A DNA stretch of 64,000 bases, from contig NW_026516813.1 in NCBI RefSeq assembly GCF_025766255.1, positions 31,775 to 95,774 of the forward strand, given 5' to 3'. This document shows, piece after piece, positions 1 to 15,210 of this stretch. A program made the position numbers and the translations under genes. Position 1 is the first letter of the stretch; every line of letters begins with the position of its first letter. The notes under the pieces were generated by a model, which saw nothing but the letters and a program-made list of their open reading frames with translations, was not told the origin of the DNA and searched no databases. The DNA comes from Zychaea mexicana (Eukaryota; Mucoromycota; Mucoromycetes; Mucorales; Lichtheimiaceae).

Positions 1-1209
1 TATTATTTTTGTCTGACAGCACATAAGCCTGCATACATGCATTGAGAGAGATGGATTACATGTAACAACAACACGAATCTCAAAGAAGGGCTTCTTCTCA
101 ATCCAGATAAAGAGACATGTTTGGTAAATACTAAATAGTGAACCTCTATATTTACGCTTCCCAAAGAAATGATGGTTACCCCCCTCAGATGATCATAGAA
201 GTTTTATACACAACGGAAGTAGTAGCACCCAGCAATCAGGATAAAGTGAAGAAGATTACTCTTTTTCTATTATCCAGCATTTATTCCCTCAGTCGTTGCT
301 CAAGGACCATTTACTTGCTCTCATGTTTTGAACTGACCAAGGGGTGGTGCGTCAAATACATACCTGAATTCGATGACGTTTCCGCAAGTCAGACAGACTC
401 ACAATCGAGTGTTAAATTACACGGCGGTTGTGTCAACCTTTTACTGAATCTTGATTATAAAACAACGGGACTATTTTACTACTGCAGACAATGCCGATTG
501 AACGTTATATATTAGCACGTAGAAGCAGTAGCAACAAGAGCACATGAGTGCATCTTTAATTCAATTGATAGTAACGATGGTAGAGCAGGATTTGTGTGCT
601 TCAGGCTTGCTGCTGCCCCGATGTTGGGTTATCGCAATTACATTATCAACCTGTTGGGCGTACATAGATGCCTGGAAAGCAGCAAAAGATCTTGTTCGAT
701 GTACAAACAGAGGTGGGTAAAAGTATTGGTAGTAGTATTAGCAGCAGCAGCAGCAGCAGTAGTAGTAATGGCGGTAGGATGCAGCTGAAGCGATAGACAT
801 GCATGTACGCCATTATGTACCGCATGCAAATCACTGAGCCAGGTTATATAACAAATAAGTGGCATTCTGCAAAGGTCTTTGAAGAACTCGCACTTTGAAT
901 ATCTGCTACTACTGCTTCTGGAAAGTGAGAGTGAGAGAGAGCGTTCGAGAGTAAACTAGATCGTTCGCCTTCCTACATACTCCCAGTCCCCTCTTGGCAT
1001 TCATTTATTCCAAATAGGATATCTCCATTTCATGTCGCCTTGCGTTTCTCTTTACTGCTTTGACTCTTTTGGCTAACTATATGCGTTTTTATATCCATTT
1101 TTTTGAGATACCCCAAACCAAAAGTCGTTATTGCTTTTTTTTTCTCTTTTCTCAATTATTGCTTTTACTACCAGCACTATAATATAAATAATAATCCCGA
1201 TAAACCAAA
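1..1209. other. Intergenic, no gene seen
   Basis: I see no supported coding exon here. The longer open frames lack an ATG start or a recognisable domain. An AGC/AGT-type trinucleotide run lies near 738-772, and T-rich DNA precedes the first gene, as expected of a promoter and 5' UTR. Confidence 0.5.
738..772. repeat. AGC/AGT trinucleotide microsatellite
   Basis: A run of AGC units grades into AGT units. It is a simple repeat and is open in several frames on both strands, which explains the poly-Ala/Val/Leu shadow frames here. Confidence 0.8.
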
Positions 1210-4200
1210 ATGACACGTTTACCGTCATTCTCCGTTACCTCCTATGTTAAAAGTAACGTCGACAGATATGAGTTATCTTTGTCATCATGCGGACATCAGT
1301 CGCAGAAACATCAACGAGGACGCCGCCGACGAAGAATACGCAGCAGCAACAATAATAATAGCGTATCACTACGATTACTCCTTCCTATATTCATCCTGCT
1401 ATGCGCCCTGATTCATTTCCCAAATCCTGTTCATGGAGAATACGACGTGAGCGAAGAGCAGCTAGCCAGGATCCCGTATCGCTTTGCTTCAGCAAGCTTT
1501 TCGCACGCTGGTGTGGTATATAGCTATGGCGGAGCAACACGTAACTCGAGTGCATCTACGCTGTTCACATCCATATCCTTTGATCCACACAATGGTCAAG
1601 TCATCTATGCCGATGTGCCACAACCCAACTGGAGCCCGAGTACAGCCTATAGCCAAGCTGTATTACTTCCGGACAAAAACCGGGTGTTGTTATTCGGCGG
1701 CTGTAATTACACCTCCAGTGTAGGAACGGCAGCAGCAGCAACAACAACACCATCATCGTCCATCAATGACAACAATAGTACTATTACAATGACCCATGAT
1801 AGTCATACCACAGCAATACGATTGTACGAATATCGATTTGATACTCATAATTGGACTACCTTACCCATTCAAATCACAGGTGGAAGAGGCGATTCTTCTA
1901 CTACGCTGCTGCCAAGTAATCGGAAAGACTTTACTGCGACGCTTTCTCCAATTAATGGGAAAATATACATCTATGGAGGCCAAGATATTTATTATCAGGC
2001 GTCAGCAGCCACACAAGGGCGCGAAGGCATAGAAAAAGGCGTTTCCTTAATTAATGACAATTGGGTGTATGATCCGGAAACGAACATGTTCACTCAACTC
2101 CCGCCTGTTCCAGGTCAACCCGATTCCATTCTTTACGGTCATTCAGCCGTAGCACTTGAGTAAGTAGATCCTCCTATGATAGCAGCAGAGATTATTTTTG
2201 TCTATCTGGTATCGTACCATATTTAAATATGGCCCACATATACATTACCCCCTTGATAAATGACTCACATGTCTATTGTTATTTTATTTTATATTTTTGT
2301 TGTTGCTGCTATAGTAACGGCATCATTGTTCATCTCATGGGTAACGGCTACTATGGTACCGGGTACTATGACAGCAGTCAAAATGCTACAATGTGTGATC
2401 GTGCACTGTTGCTTGACACCAATACAGACACGTGGTCTCTCCAGCCATTGATTGGAAGCTCACCACAGCAAATTATCAATGGCTTTGCAGTGCTTGGTAA
2501 GCGAAAACTATATTTTATCATGCTACGGGTCACATGACCATTTGCTTTTGAGATAAAGTGCGTGCGCGCGCGCGGATCAGCTACATGCATACACTCTTCT
2601 CAATTTGCTGCTCTCTCTCTCTCTTTATAACAATTCTAACCTGACCCCAATGTTTTGTTTTCTTTCGTTTTCTTCGGTATTGAAGGACCCGATCGGAAAA
2701 ACATCTATATCAGTGGAGGTAATTAAAAAAGAAACTTATCAATACCACAGTGACCGTGAAATATGCTTATGTGTGCAAAATGTATCATTTTCTACACTAG
2801 GATTCGGCGCTAGTCGAACATTACAAAACATCAGCGTATCATCAAACGATCTGAATGCTTTGGACACATCTACATGGTCTTGGGTACCATTGGATCAACA
2901 GACAGTCGGAGACCCTCCGAAACCGCGCTTTTACACGTGTGCAGAGTTGCTTCACGATGCATACGTGGTGGTTGCTTTCGGTAAGGATAACATAGTGCAT
3001 CATTTTGCTTTCAGTATTTCTAATAACAGCAGCTTGGAGCTGTTTGGAGACTTGTATATGCATAATCCTACATGCACTGCACATTTGGTTTTCGCTTTTA
3101 AAACTAACAAAAGATAACCATAATAGGTGTATCTGAATATTTTTGGTACAATGACATTAATGTACTCAGGTTTTACACTTTTGAAAATGGGTCCCTTGGC
3201 ACTGAATGGACGGCAAACCTTGATTATCCAGCACAAATGGCAGAGATCGGATCCTCTTCGAATACGTCACTCAGTATAGAAACAAAAATGGCCATTGCCG
3301 TCGGTGTTTTAGCTGCAGTGGTTGTCACTGTAGCGTATGTATCTTGGTATCACCGAGATAGTGCCAAAGTGATGCTAGGACGATCTTATCGCTGTCTTAT
3401 ATGGACTTCCAGGTAAAAAACAGAAAAAAAAAAGGCTGCCGCACATGCTTCGTTTTGCTTGTTTATTTCTGGTCATACTATTTCAATGTCTGTCATTGAC
3501 TAAAGAAAGGATATAATGTAATTGAACCCAACGACATGTCAGCAGAGCCGGCGAACCGATGTGGACAGGCTTGGCACACATATTGTCCAAAACAATCCTT
3601 GCATGTATATTCTTGGCATATCTTGTTTACACTATTTTCCAAGTGGCCAATAGTTCGGTTGCAACTCTTACAATCCAAGAGCCAATACGAAGTGTAAGCG
3701 TACCCGGTAAGTTATCGAATACAATAGAACAAGCAGTAAAATTTTTATCATAAAGCTTAAAATAAGGATTGGTAAAAATATATCTACACCCAAATATTGT
3801 GCTCATACCACCTACAATAACAACTACAGATATCCGGTTCTGCTTTGATGGATGGACAAATCCAAGTCTTGGATGTCAGACGGAAACACTCTCGATCGAT
3901 GACTGTGTCTCATTAGACTATATTTCTCCTCTCGACATGGGTATCCACCAACCTTACTTTGGCTATACTGGCACGGTTGATTGTTACCTCTTCCATCCAC
4001 GTAAGAGTTTTCAATTAAGCGGTACACCGAACGCGCCGTTTTACAATGGGTCCAGAATCCAATTCAGCTTCTATGGTACTGCACACCATGTCGACACTCC
4101 AGGATTGATTCACATTACGCTGTATCCGCCTGGCATGGACCCCAACCTGGCATATTATTTTAAAAAGTCCCAATACGGCTACGATTATGACACCTCAGCG

Positions 4201-5529
4201 CTCGACGACTGGCTCTACGACGAAAGCAACAACTTGGTGTCTGAGAACACTTATACAGTGGAAGCCAATACGTCTTCTGCTGTTAGTTACCAGATCACTA
4301 TCCATCAGTATCTTCAAGAAAGCGCATGGAACAATTTTGGTATTTGGTATGCTTATAATGCAACGCCATCTATCAAAACACAATCGTTGCAAGGTGGCCG
4401 CTCAGCAACGCCACGTCCGCTCAATATGACCGGCAACAATTTCTTGGACGTTTATCCGTCCAGTTATACATCAGTGAGCTTGCTCGATCAGAGGATTTAT
4501 ACCATCTTGTCTAGCATCGGTCCTTGCGGTGGTCTGTTGGCATTATTGATTACACTGAACTCGTGGATTTTTGGCGCTCGGCCTCGTTCGCCCTGGGGTA
4601 TCATCCATCGGATTCTATGGACCGACAGAAGCCGCAACTCGTTACTTCGGGGGCTCCGGGAAAAGTTCGGTGGCGTTGCAGCAGCTGGCAACATTCCATT
4701 TATTAACCCGGTTGACAAGCGGGTTCTGACCAGCCAAGAAGCCGATTGGCACGATATTGTAATGACTAGCAGCAACTATCGACGTCGACGCTGGCTTAAA
4801 CGACGACAGAAGCATCAACAGCAGCAGAATAAAAAAGATGATTTAAAGGAGCAACGAGCAATGACGACAGCACAAGATATAGAGCATCAAAAGCAAAAGA
4901 ACAACAGTACCTTAAAGGTGCCGTATGATCAGCATCATCAAATCAGCGAAAAGCCCAGCTTCGGTACATTTGTAGCCCTTTCTCACAGGAACAGCAATTA
5001 TCAATCACAGTCTACTACTTTGGATGACGCAATACAAAAGATTGAGCAACTGCAACGGCGAGTGCAACTCACAGAGTTGCTGCTCAAGACATATTACATT
5101 GACGACGAAGTTTTCCGGGGGCTACACATTGCACTCGCACAACAAGAGCAGCTGCAGCAAGAGCAGCAAGACAGATCAGCAAGTGATAGCTCATCAATAC
5201 TATCTTCTGCTTCGACATCGCGTCGACATGACCCTGGTACTGCTACCACCGCTACGATTGCCGCTACTGCTGGTACGATGACGGAGAACAGCTACAATGA
5301 CGATTGCAGCGAGCATCAATGCGATAAGAGTCCTACATCTGCATCACCCGAGTTTGATCTAGCAGAAACGCCACCAGGAACACCAACTACGCCACCTCCT
5401 GCTTTTAATCAACATAGTAGCCTTTTCAGCACCAGTACAAATTCATACGCGTCGTCATCCCGTGATCCACCACCACCACGATTTTCTTCAGAAATTCGAG
5501 CTTCACAACTGCCGCCATTTTATACATGA
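1210..5529 (+). CDS. Kelch-repeat multi-span membrane protein (possible fusion of two genes)
   Basis: Unrecognised family with a kelch-type ectodomain. Proposed exons are 1210-2159, 2315-2496, 2686-2718, 2801-2980, 3127-3412, 3543-3706 and 3830-5529, giving 1164 aa with every junction in phase. Residues about 57-75 form a signal or anchor segment (LLLPIFILLCALIHF). Kelch-like blades (YSYGGA, VLLFGGC, IYIYGGQD) follow. TM1 lies at about 502-521, TM2 at about 561-579, then a Cys-containing domain (DIRFCFDGW), TM3 at about 824-846, and a Gln/Ser-rich cytosolic tail with a coiled-coil stretch. The 33-base third exon is very small. The main uncertainty is 3413-3542. It reads as an in-phase intron (AG|GTAAAA to CAG), but the kelch part could end at TAA 3414-3416 and a second gene could start at ATG 3559. 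The predicted topology works either way. A surface sensor or cell-wall role would be guesswork. Confidence 0.72.
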
Positions 5530-5740
5530 TTGTTTTGGTATTCATTTTTTGATCCTTTGTAAACTTATTGTAACTACTTTTCATAGTCTGAAAAGATAAT
5601 GTACTCAAAAAGAAACGCGTTTTTGCTTGCTGCACGCGATTGGACTGGGCGGAGTTACTGAAATGGTACATAGCGCGTCCGCTTGATACATGTATTCTTA
5701 TTCTTTCCGCACCCACATATAAATACTCCAAAGTCGATAA

Positions 5741-8700
5741 ATGACACAACCGCCACGAAAAAAGCGTCATGTCACTCAAGACAATGAATCCGAAGATGTG
5801 GATTCAGTCACTGTGAAAGAAGAAATAGAAGAAGAACAAGACAAAACAGTGGTAGAAACTTCAATAGAATCTAAAGTCGCAGCAACACCAGCAACAACGT
5901 CGACCACAGAAGCATCAGTAGATGCAACATTACCAGATACAGTAACAACAATGAGCGATCAACAAACAGCATCTGAAAATAGTAGATCGTTGTCACCCGA
6001 AGCATCTCAACGACCACCGGCAAAGAAACCGCGTCCTTCCAGCTTGACACCAAGTTCACAAGCGAGCGAGCGACCTCGAGTAACATTTGCACCCAATGTT
6101 CATGCTTCACAACAACAACAACAACAACAACAACAATCTCAACGTCAACCACCGCTACCCATGGACGCCTCTTCTTCACCACAACCTGCCGAACGTAAAC
6201 CTAGACTCGTTATTACCAAAATGGTGCTCAACAATTTCAAATCGTACGCTGGTCGACAAGTTATTGGTCCTTTCCAAAAGGTATGTCATGGTTTGCTAGT
6301 TCGGTCGTGGCGGGGCTGTTTGTTGCATACAAACTACTTTTGGGAATAGATTTCTTAAAAAGTACTAATAATATGATAAATAACTAGTCTTTCAGTGCGA
6401 GTACGTTAATCATTACCCGCACGCAATCTAATATTACCCGGCTAGATAGTATGTTGCATCTGAAAATAGACTAATTGATACATGAACGTTGCAACAGTTG
6501 TAGGACCTAACGGCTCTGGTAAATCTAATGTGATTGATGCTCTGTTGTTCGTCTTTGGTTATCGTGCAAACAAGATGCGACAGGGCAAGCTATCTGAATT
6601 GATCCACAATTCTGCAAAGTATCCAAACCTTGCCAGCTGTTCTGTTGAAATCCATTTTCAAGAAATCATTGACGGCGTAAGTCTTATGCAGTCCATTAAA
6701 AGACTCACAGAATGATTTGTGTTACTAATCCAATACGGTGTGGATTTTGTGGCTATATCTTCTTTATTATTATTAGAACACTCCTACTGAATTCGAAAAG
6801 GTGCCAAACTCGCGATTGATGATCTCTCGACATGCGTATCGAAACAACTCTAGCAAATACCACATTAACGAAAAAACGAGCTCGTATACCGAAGTGACAA
6901 CATTACTAAGAAAACGGGGTATTGATTTGGATCATAAACGTTTTCTGATCCTACAAGTAAGCTTTAAACGAAACAAGAAGAGGGGGGGGTTTGTTATTCA
7001 TTAATGTTTTTGCTTATTGGAAAAAAACAAAGGGTGAAGTTGAATCGATTGCTTTGATGAAACCAAAAGCCAAGGACGACAATGACGATGGTCTGCTGGA
7101 ATACCTGGAAGATATTATCGGCACTTCGAAATATAAAGAACCCATTGAATCTGCAAATAAGCGACTGGAAGAGTTGAATGAAGATCGAGTCGAAAAATTA
7201 AACCGAGCACGTTATGTTGGAAAGGAAAAAGACAGTTTGGAGGTTGGTATTAGTGAAAATCATAGTTAGTGAAAGTTGTCTATGACCTTTAATTGGTTGA
7301 TCCTATTACCTGCTTCCAAATTTAATGCGGGAAACACAAAAAAATAGGGCAAGAAATGCGAAGCAGAAATGTTTCTAGAAAACGAAAACGAACTCGCACG
7401 GAAAAAGAACGAATTGTACCAAGTCTATATCTATGAAGCAAAGGATAACATTTCAGTGGCAAACACGGCTGTGGTATGTGATTTTTTGTATCATAACTTT
7501 GTGCTTTACAGTGTTCAGGATGTGTATGTCAGTAGAATACGTTAACTGATGCTTTTTTTTACAGGACGAGCTTAAACGAAAATTAGAAGAAGAAAAAGTC
7601 AGTCATGTTGATATTGAAAAAGAACAAACAGAAATGTCTACTCGCTACCAAGGAGCGGTTAAAGAATATGACGTAAGTCCATTTGGGAAACTCGCCTGAT
7701 TAGATAGCAAATAGATTATACTTATACTTTGTGTATATGTGTGTATATACATTATTAGGCCCTCTCTGTACAGATGTCTCAAGTCAAAAAGAAGCAGAGC
7801 AAGTTTGAAAAGGATGAAGTCCAACTCCGTGAGCGCCGAGATCATTTGGTTAACAAGAATGAAAAGTCCAAAGCGGCTCTGGAAAAGGTAAAAAGAATTT
7901 GAACTACCGGGATTGCACAGAGATATTATCCCTAGAGTGCATCAATCACTTATATACAGATACATTCATTCTTTAATACCACTGCTTAGGATCAAGAAGC
8001 TCGTATTGCTGCACGCGATGCTATTAAAAAGAACGGCGACGAGCTAGTGAAAAAGCGAAAGGATCTCAAAGAATTGGAAAAGCAGCTCAAACGTGAAGAA
8101 GCCAAGATGGAGGAAATCAATCGTGAACTGACCGGGAAAACAGATGAATACAAGGCTCAAATTGAAGAACTCCAAAAGGAGCGGGCTCCTTGGACAGAAA
8201 AGATCAACAAGAAGAAGAAAGATATCGATGTTCGCAAATCAGAAAAAGAAATCCTAGAGGAGAAAATGTCATCTGGTACAAAAGCAGTTCAGGACGCTGA
8301 AGCTCAAGTCGATAGGATAGAAAAAACGCGTTCTTCCAAGGTATGTTTACTTGTACTTTTACTGCATCCGTATCTGCTGGTTTCTCGCTTACACATATAT
8401 ATTCAAACCATTGATTTTTTGAGTAGCATGCCGAGAGTGAGTCCTTACCAAAGCATATTGAAAGTCTTCGAAAGGAAACCGAAGAGTTAGATCAAAATCT
8501 CAGGGCAAGTAGCTATAATATGCTTATTGAACGTATCATATTTCTGTGGACCAATTTTAACTGTATTCAATTCTATGTAGGATGTAGATGAGCGTGAAGG
8601 CAACTGCAGAAAAGAATTAAGCCTTGCTAGACAGAAGGCTGATGACGCCAAAGCCTCACTGCAACAATCTCAAAGTCGTGGTAAAGTCTTTGATAGCCTC

Positions 8701-11493
8701 CTCCGTATGCGCGATTCTGGACGCATCAAGGGTATTTACGTACGTGTATTATTTTCTGGTATCTCGACAAACCCCTCGGCTTACAACGAAGAGCGAACAG
8801 ACTAAAGCTAAAATTATTATGTGCCACCCGTAGGATCGTTTAGGCAACCTGGGCGTCATCGATGACAAGTACGACGTAGCTGTTTCAACAGCATGCCCGG
8901 CGCTGGACAATATTGTCGTAGAAACGGTTGAGGCCGGTCAGGCATGCATTGAATATCTGCGCAAAAACAATCTCGGCCGAGCCGTGTTTACCATTCTCGA
9001 CAAGCTTGGACGTCAAGACACCCGGTCAATCAATACTCCTGAAAATGTACCTCGACTGTTTGACCTAATCCGGCCCAAACACGACCGATTTTCGCCTGCG
9101 TTTTACAGTGTTCTCCGTGATACCTTAGTAGCAGACAACTTGAAACAAGCCAATCGCATTGCTTATGGTCGCGAGCGATGGCGGGTGGTAACGTTGGATG
9201 GCAAACTGATTGAAAAATCAGGTGCCATGACCGGTGGTGGTAACAGGCAGCTCCGTGGTGCTATGGGTTCAAGTTTCAAGGATGACGAAGTGAGCGCTGA
9301 TACCGTTGCCAAGCTGGAGCGCGAACAATACAAGCTTGAAGAGGAGCTGCGTAACATTGTCGAAGAGAAGCGTGCATCTGAGTTGGCGCTACGATCCAAG
9401 AAAGAAAGTTTGCCTCGCAAAGAAATGACGTTGGAGAAGCTGCAGATGGATATGGACAGTTTGGATCGGCAGCTGGAGGACGCACGAACTCGTCGTGACA
9501 CATTAAAGTAAGTGCAAACTTTTCGAAGAGTGATTTTGATAAAACAGGTGAAAATAATACTTTTCTTCTCTTTCTCTGATTGTCTTTTAGAACGCAAATG
9601 GAACCAAGCCCTGAAGATGTCAAACGACACAGCGAAATTGGACACGAGATTGAAAAGCTGGAAAATGATATGGCAGAATTGGAGGAGAAGCCTGCAGAGA
9701 TTGATGAACAAATCCAATCGCTGCAAGAAGAAATCATGGATGCAGGTGGTATGGATTTACGACTGCAAAAGATCGTTGTGGATGACGTCAACAAGCGAAT
9801 CGAGAATCTCAACAGCAGAATCACCAAGGCAATGGTTGCCAAGGCCAAAGCTGAAAAGGATGTTGTCAAGCTCGAATCATCTATCAAGAAATACGAACAA
9901 GAAGATGGAAAAATTGACCAAGATATCAAGAAGCTTGAAGCAGAATCGGCACAAAAAGCAAAGGAAGCAGCTGGCATAATAAAGCAAGTCGAGGAATTGA
10001 ACAAGGTACATCGCAATCAGTGCTGCAGCCGATATATGTTGTTGCTTCAGATTAATGAAGCAATTGACATCTCAATACTCAACTTTACATCGACTGTTTT
10101 TCTTTCATCTAGGATATAGAGAAGAAGAAGAAGGAAATCGACAAACTTAAGAATGATCTGGATGATAAAACAAAGCAAATCAACGAGCTCCGAAAATCCG
10201 AAATTGAAATCAAGAACAAGCTCGAAAACTATCAAAGAAGTTTGGCCGATAACCAGCGCAAGGTTGTACATTGGAATGAGCAACGTACTAAACTGTCTCT
10301 GCATAATTACAAGTAAGGACATAAAGATTTTGTCAAAATAACGTCTATATACGTTGCAATATTCCAGATTTGCTAATACCACGCACTGAAATCTTTATCC
10401 AGAGACCAAAGCGAGGAAGAACTTCACTTACCAGAGTTCGATGATGAGACGGTTAAAGAATTGCAAAAGTCTGTGCAGGCAATAAAGACGGATATTGCTG
10501 AGATTGAAGGTTTGTTAGAAAATATTAAGCAGTATGCGAAGCAAATGAAGTACATGAATGGTCTGAATGCTCATTCTTTTTCTTCTGCTACATAGCACTT
10601 GTTGAAAATGCAAAGCCAAATTTATCGGTATTGGAAGAATATCGACGACGTGAAGAGGAATATAATGGACGTGTAGAGGAATTAAACGACGTTACAAGCA
10701 AACGCGATGAAGTTAAAAACGAGGCAGAAAGTCTGCGCAAGCAACGATTGGATGAATTCATGCAAGGATTCAACATTATTTCGCAAAAGCTCAAAGAGAT
10801 GTATCAGGTAAAATTATTGTTGTGCTTCACTATTCATAAACTATGTACAAGTGATAAAAGCACAGTCAACTCATACACGCTTCGTTTTTGGCAGATGATC
10901 ACGATGGGTGGTAACGCAGAGTTAGAGCTTGTCGATAGTTTGGATCCATTTTCAGAAGGCATCGTTTTCAGTGTCATGCCACCCAAGAAGAGCTGGAAGA
11001 ACATTTCAAATCTTTCCGGTGGTGAAAAGGTAACGTTTTAATAAGAGCGAAAAAAGCGGTGAGTACAGGTGCTCGACGATTCATGCCACAAATTGCTATA
11101 ATGTAGACTCTCAGCTCTCTTGCACTTGTATTTGCATTGCATCATTTCAAACCTACACCTCTTTATGTCATGGATGAAATTGATGCTGCCTTGGATTTCC
11201 GTAACGTCTCTATCGTCGCCAGCTACATTGCCGAACGCACCAAAAACGCACAATTCGTCATTATCAGCTTAAGAAACAATATGTTTGAATTGGCTGATCG
11301 TCTAGTCGGCATCTACAAAACAAACGACTGTACAAAGAGTATTGCTATCAATCCATCCATGATAGCCATGCTTACTGAATTACATCAACCCGAAAACCCC
11401 TCCTCGACACAACAACAGCAGCAATCACAATCACAACTACAAGTACAATCACAATCATTAGCGCCGACAAGTCGCAATCCTACACCTACCTAA
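5741..11493 (+). CDS. SMC4: Condensin subunit SMC4
   Basis: Structural maintenance of chromosomes ATPase that pairs with SMC2 in condensin to compact mitotic chromosomes in the nucleus. I assembled 18 exons: 5741-6280, 6388-6400, 6498-6676, 6777-6956, 7033-7242, 7348-7473, 7565-7672, 7759-7887, 7990-8340, 8427-8504, 8581-8739, 8834-9507, 9591-10005, 10113-10312, 10403-10509, 10596-10807, 10895-11029 and 11107-11493. They give 1400 aa, normal for SMC4. The N-terminus is low complexity with poly-Gln. The SMC head starts near residue 158 (MVLNNFKSYAGRQ), followed by Walker A GPNGSGKSN, the family-typical GYRANKMRQGKLSELIHNS, coiled coil, a hinge after residue about 690, coiled coil, the LSGGEK signature near 1270 and Walker B YVMDEIDAALD. 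The Walker A region is spread over three exons, one of only 13 bases. Intron 8505-8580 uses a GC donor. The frame is fully intact. Confidence 0.96.
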
Positions 11494-12910
11494 AAGGGTT
11501 ACTATAACGCAAGCACATTTTAACACGCACTCACCATCATAACGTTCCTCTTTTCGTTTACCCTTTTGTCTTTCCTATCTTAATGCATTAATAATATCAT
11601 CAAAATCATCGTCCCATACATGTAACCTACCGACAGTATAACATTTTATCGATAACATGTCTCATAGGAAAGTGTTATGGATGAAGATCTATTAATGGGG
11701 GGTTTTTTTTTCAAATGCAAACACAAAGGAGAACGGCTACCATGCAGAGTTAAGGGCACAAATTAATAGTTGATACACAAGATGTTCTAGCCGACCCAGA
11801 CTGAAAGCCCCTTTTTAGACGTTCTGTACGGAGTATGACAATCGCCCTTTTGGATTTGTTTAGCAGTAAATTTCGCATTAATCATTCCCATCCCCAATTC
11901 TTATTTAGACAATTCTCCCAATTCTTCATTTCCTCCTTCTCTTCCCTGTGTATTTCGTTTGTCCACCCTGAATCGTAAACCGTCAAACTGTAGGCTTGGT
12001 GTGTTTTGTTTTTATTATGATATCGTCATTGTCACTTCTATCAATCACACAATTAAATAGATTTTATACACATCACCTTGATCGTCTGTATGTAATATAC
12101 AAAGACAGACGCTTCGGGCTAACCATATGCGAATGACTTGTGAGGGACATATAACATATAATACTGAACTAAGGGGATGATCGGAAGCTTTTTTAATCAT
12201 ACACGTACCTGCTTGGATGGCCAGATCCCTCTACTATCCGTGTGTGTTCATCGATTCTTTAGAAAAGAGCCGACTTGTACGATAGCAAATGTGAAGACGG
12301 TTATAGACTTGTTTATACTCATTTGTTTTGAAAAACATCAACGCGCTGTATTATTGCCAAACAATGCTTCAAAGATATTGTAATGGTGAAGATATTTCCA
12401 AGGCACCAAATAGCAGAGTATTTATTCACTTCCATAATTAAGCTTGAGTATTCTTTGATGGCCCAAAGAGTCTTCTAATGTGTTCAGCTATGATATGACG
12501 TGCTCTTTTGTAAAGAACAAACACTTCATGCACGGACATAAACCCATTGAAGTTGTCACTAATCGAGGAACCAATCAATATGCCGCGATCCCGACGCGTC
12601 ACGATTTGTTCTCCGACCTTTTCGCGTCACTTAAACACGTTTACAAACTGTCCTCATGTAGCCATGCTCAATCTCCCCAACCACCGCCAATCAAGAGCAC
12701 CAGGGAGGGCCATGCAAAATTTTTGTCATAGCATTATTTCCGCGAAGTGATGATACACACCAGGACCACAGCGAGGGGAGACGAACACTCACCCTCCTTG
12801 ACAGAGTCAATTAGGGCCTGCGCCCCTTTGCGCTAATTGACCTTCTGCTTCTCCCAACAGCTCTCTTCCCAGTTGCATCACTCACGTACACACACACACG
12901 ACAATACACC
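11494..12910. other. Intergenic, no gene seen
   Basis: This holds the 3' flank of SMC4 and the upstream region of the oxidoreductase gene. A pyrimidine-rich CTTCTCCCAACAG at about 12846 could be an acceptor for a 5' UTR or leader exon. No coding exon is supported. Confidence 0.45.
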
Positions 12911-14111
<1,201 letters not shown>

Positions 14112-15210
14112 ATTGATACCTATTTATTAAAATGATAATATCATATCCATTCTACATAATGGATTGTATAGCGGAAAAAAAAACATATTCGGTAGCGTTT
14201 GTGCAGATTAGTATTTGTTTATCAAAATTTCCTTTCAAGACTTAAAAATCCAAAAACATTTGATCTATTTTTTATTTGTGCCAAAGCAGAGGCCATCATT
14301 TGTTAAGTATCTGTACTTTTTTCTTGGTTGATCACGGTGCTGCATGAAACTGTCAAGAAGCTTTTTTTTTAATTAGTTCAAGTTGCACAATTCATGCAGA
14401 ATCTAAGGGAAACGGTAAGTTTTCTAATTTCAGGGTGAGATGTATAAAAGCTCAAAATAGAACTTCAGCCTCGCGATTGAAATGACGTCTCCAATCAGCA
14501 TTCTTTTTGCTTTATTCGCAGTATATGAGACAGTATGATATGTAGCGTATACATGTTTTCATACATAGCTCTGTTTATTCAGCTTTTCCAGAATACATGA
14601 TGTATGTCGACGCTGCTACTGTTTGATTGAAGAGTAAATAGCAATCGAAATCTCAGGTTACCGTTGGGCCTTCTTACAGGGTCTTGGAAGGTCGTTTTAG
14701 GTGTCCGAAAGGTTACAAACAGCAATTTTGTATCTTTCGGATGGACAGCTCTTTGTTATTAATACTCGTAGATGATCTCCCGTGAACTTGGGAGGTCTAG
14801 CTCCGCCGCGTATACCTTTTTGTGGCACCTTGACTTGAGCTTTCTATATCAAAAGCACAATGTACTTTACCCAACATGTCTATAAGCGTGTAGCTAGTCC
14901 TTTGTTCTTCCTTGATCATGTGGCGCATGAGAAAAATGACACAATTATCATGCCTTCTTTTGCTCCGATTCTGTAGAGTACTTCCTCAGGTCCCACATAT
15001 CAATACTACTTACCTGTATACAGATATCTATGGGAGGGTATCTATAGGAAACCCGAGAAACAAAATCTACAGTTAAAGTTTATAACTATTAGTATCGCTG
15101 TGACCAGAACCTTTAACTTTTAAAAAACGCGTAGTATGTAATTTTTATCGACGCATATCTCTTTTACCATTGTAAATAAATTTAACAATACCACCATGCC
15201 TATCTGAATA
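14112..15210. other. Intergenic, AT-rich
   Basis: This is the 3' flank of the oxidoreductase. I see no coding exon or structured repeat. Confidence 0.45.

Noticed and set aside
138..515. 125-codon open frame at the left end
   Set aside because: No ATG start, no domain, and amino-acid composition like random AT-rich sequence.
3707..3829. Reading 3769-5529 as a separate gene starting inside this interval
   Set aside because: The interval is an in-phase intron (GTAAGT to CAG) and contains no suitable start; the upstream exon supplies a TM segment.
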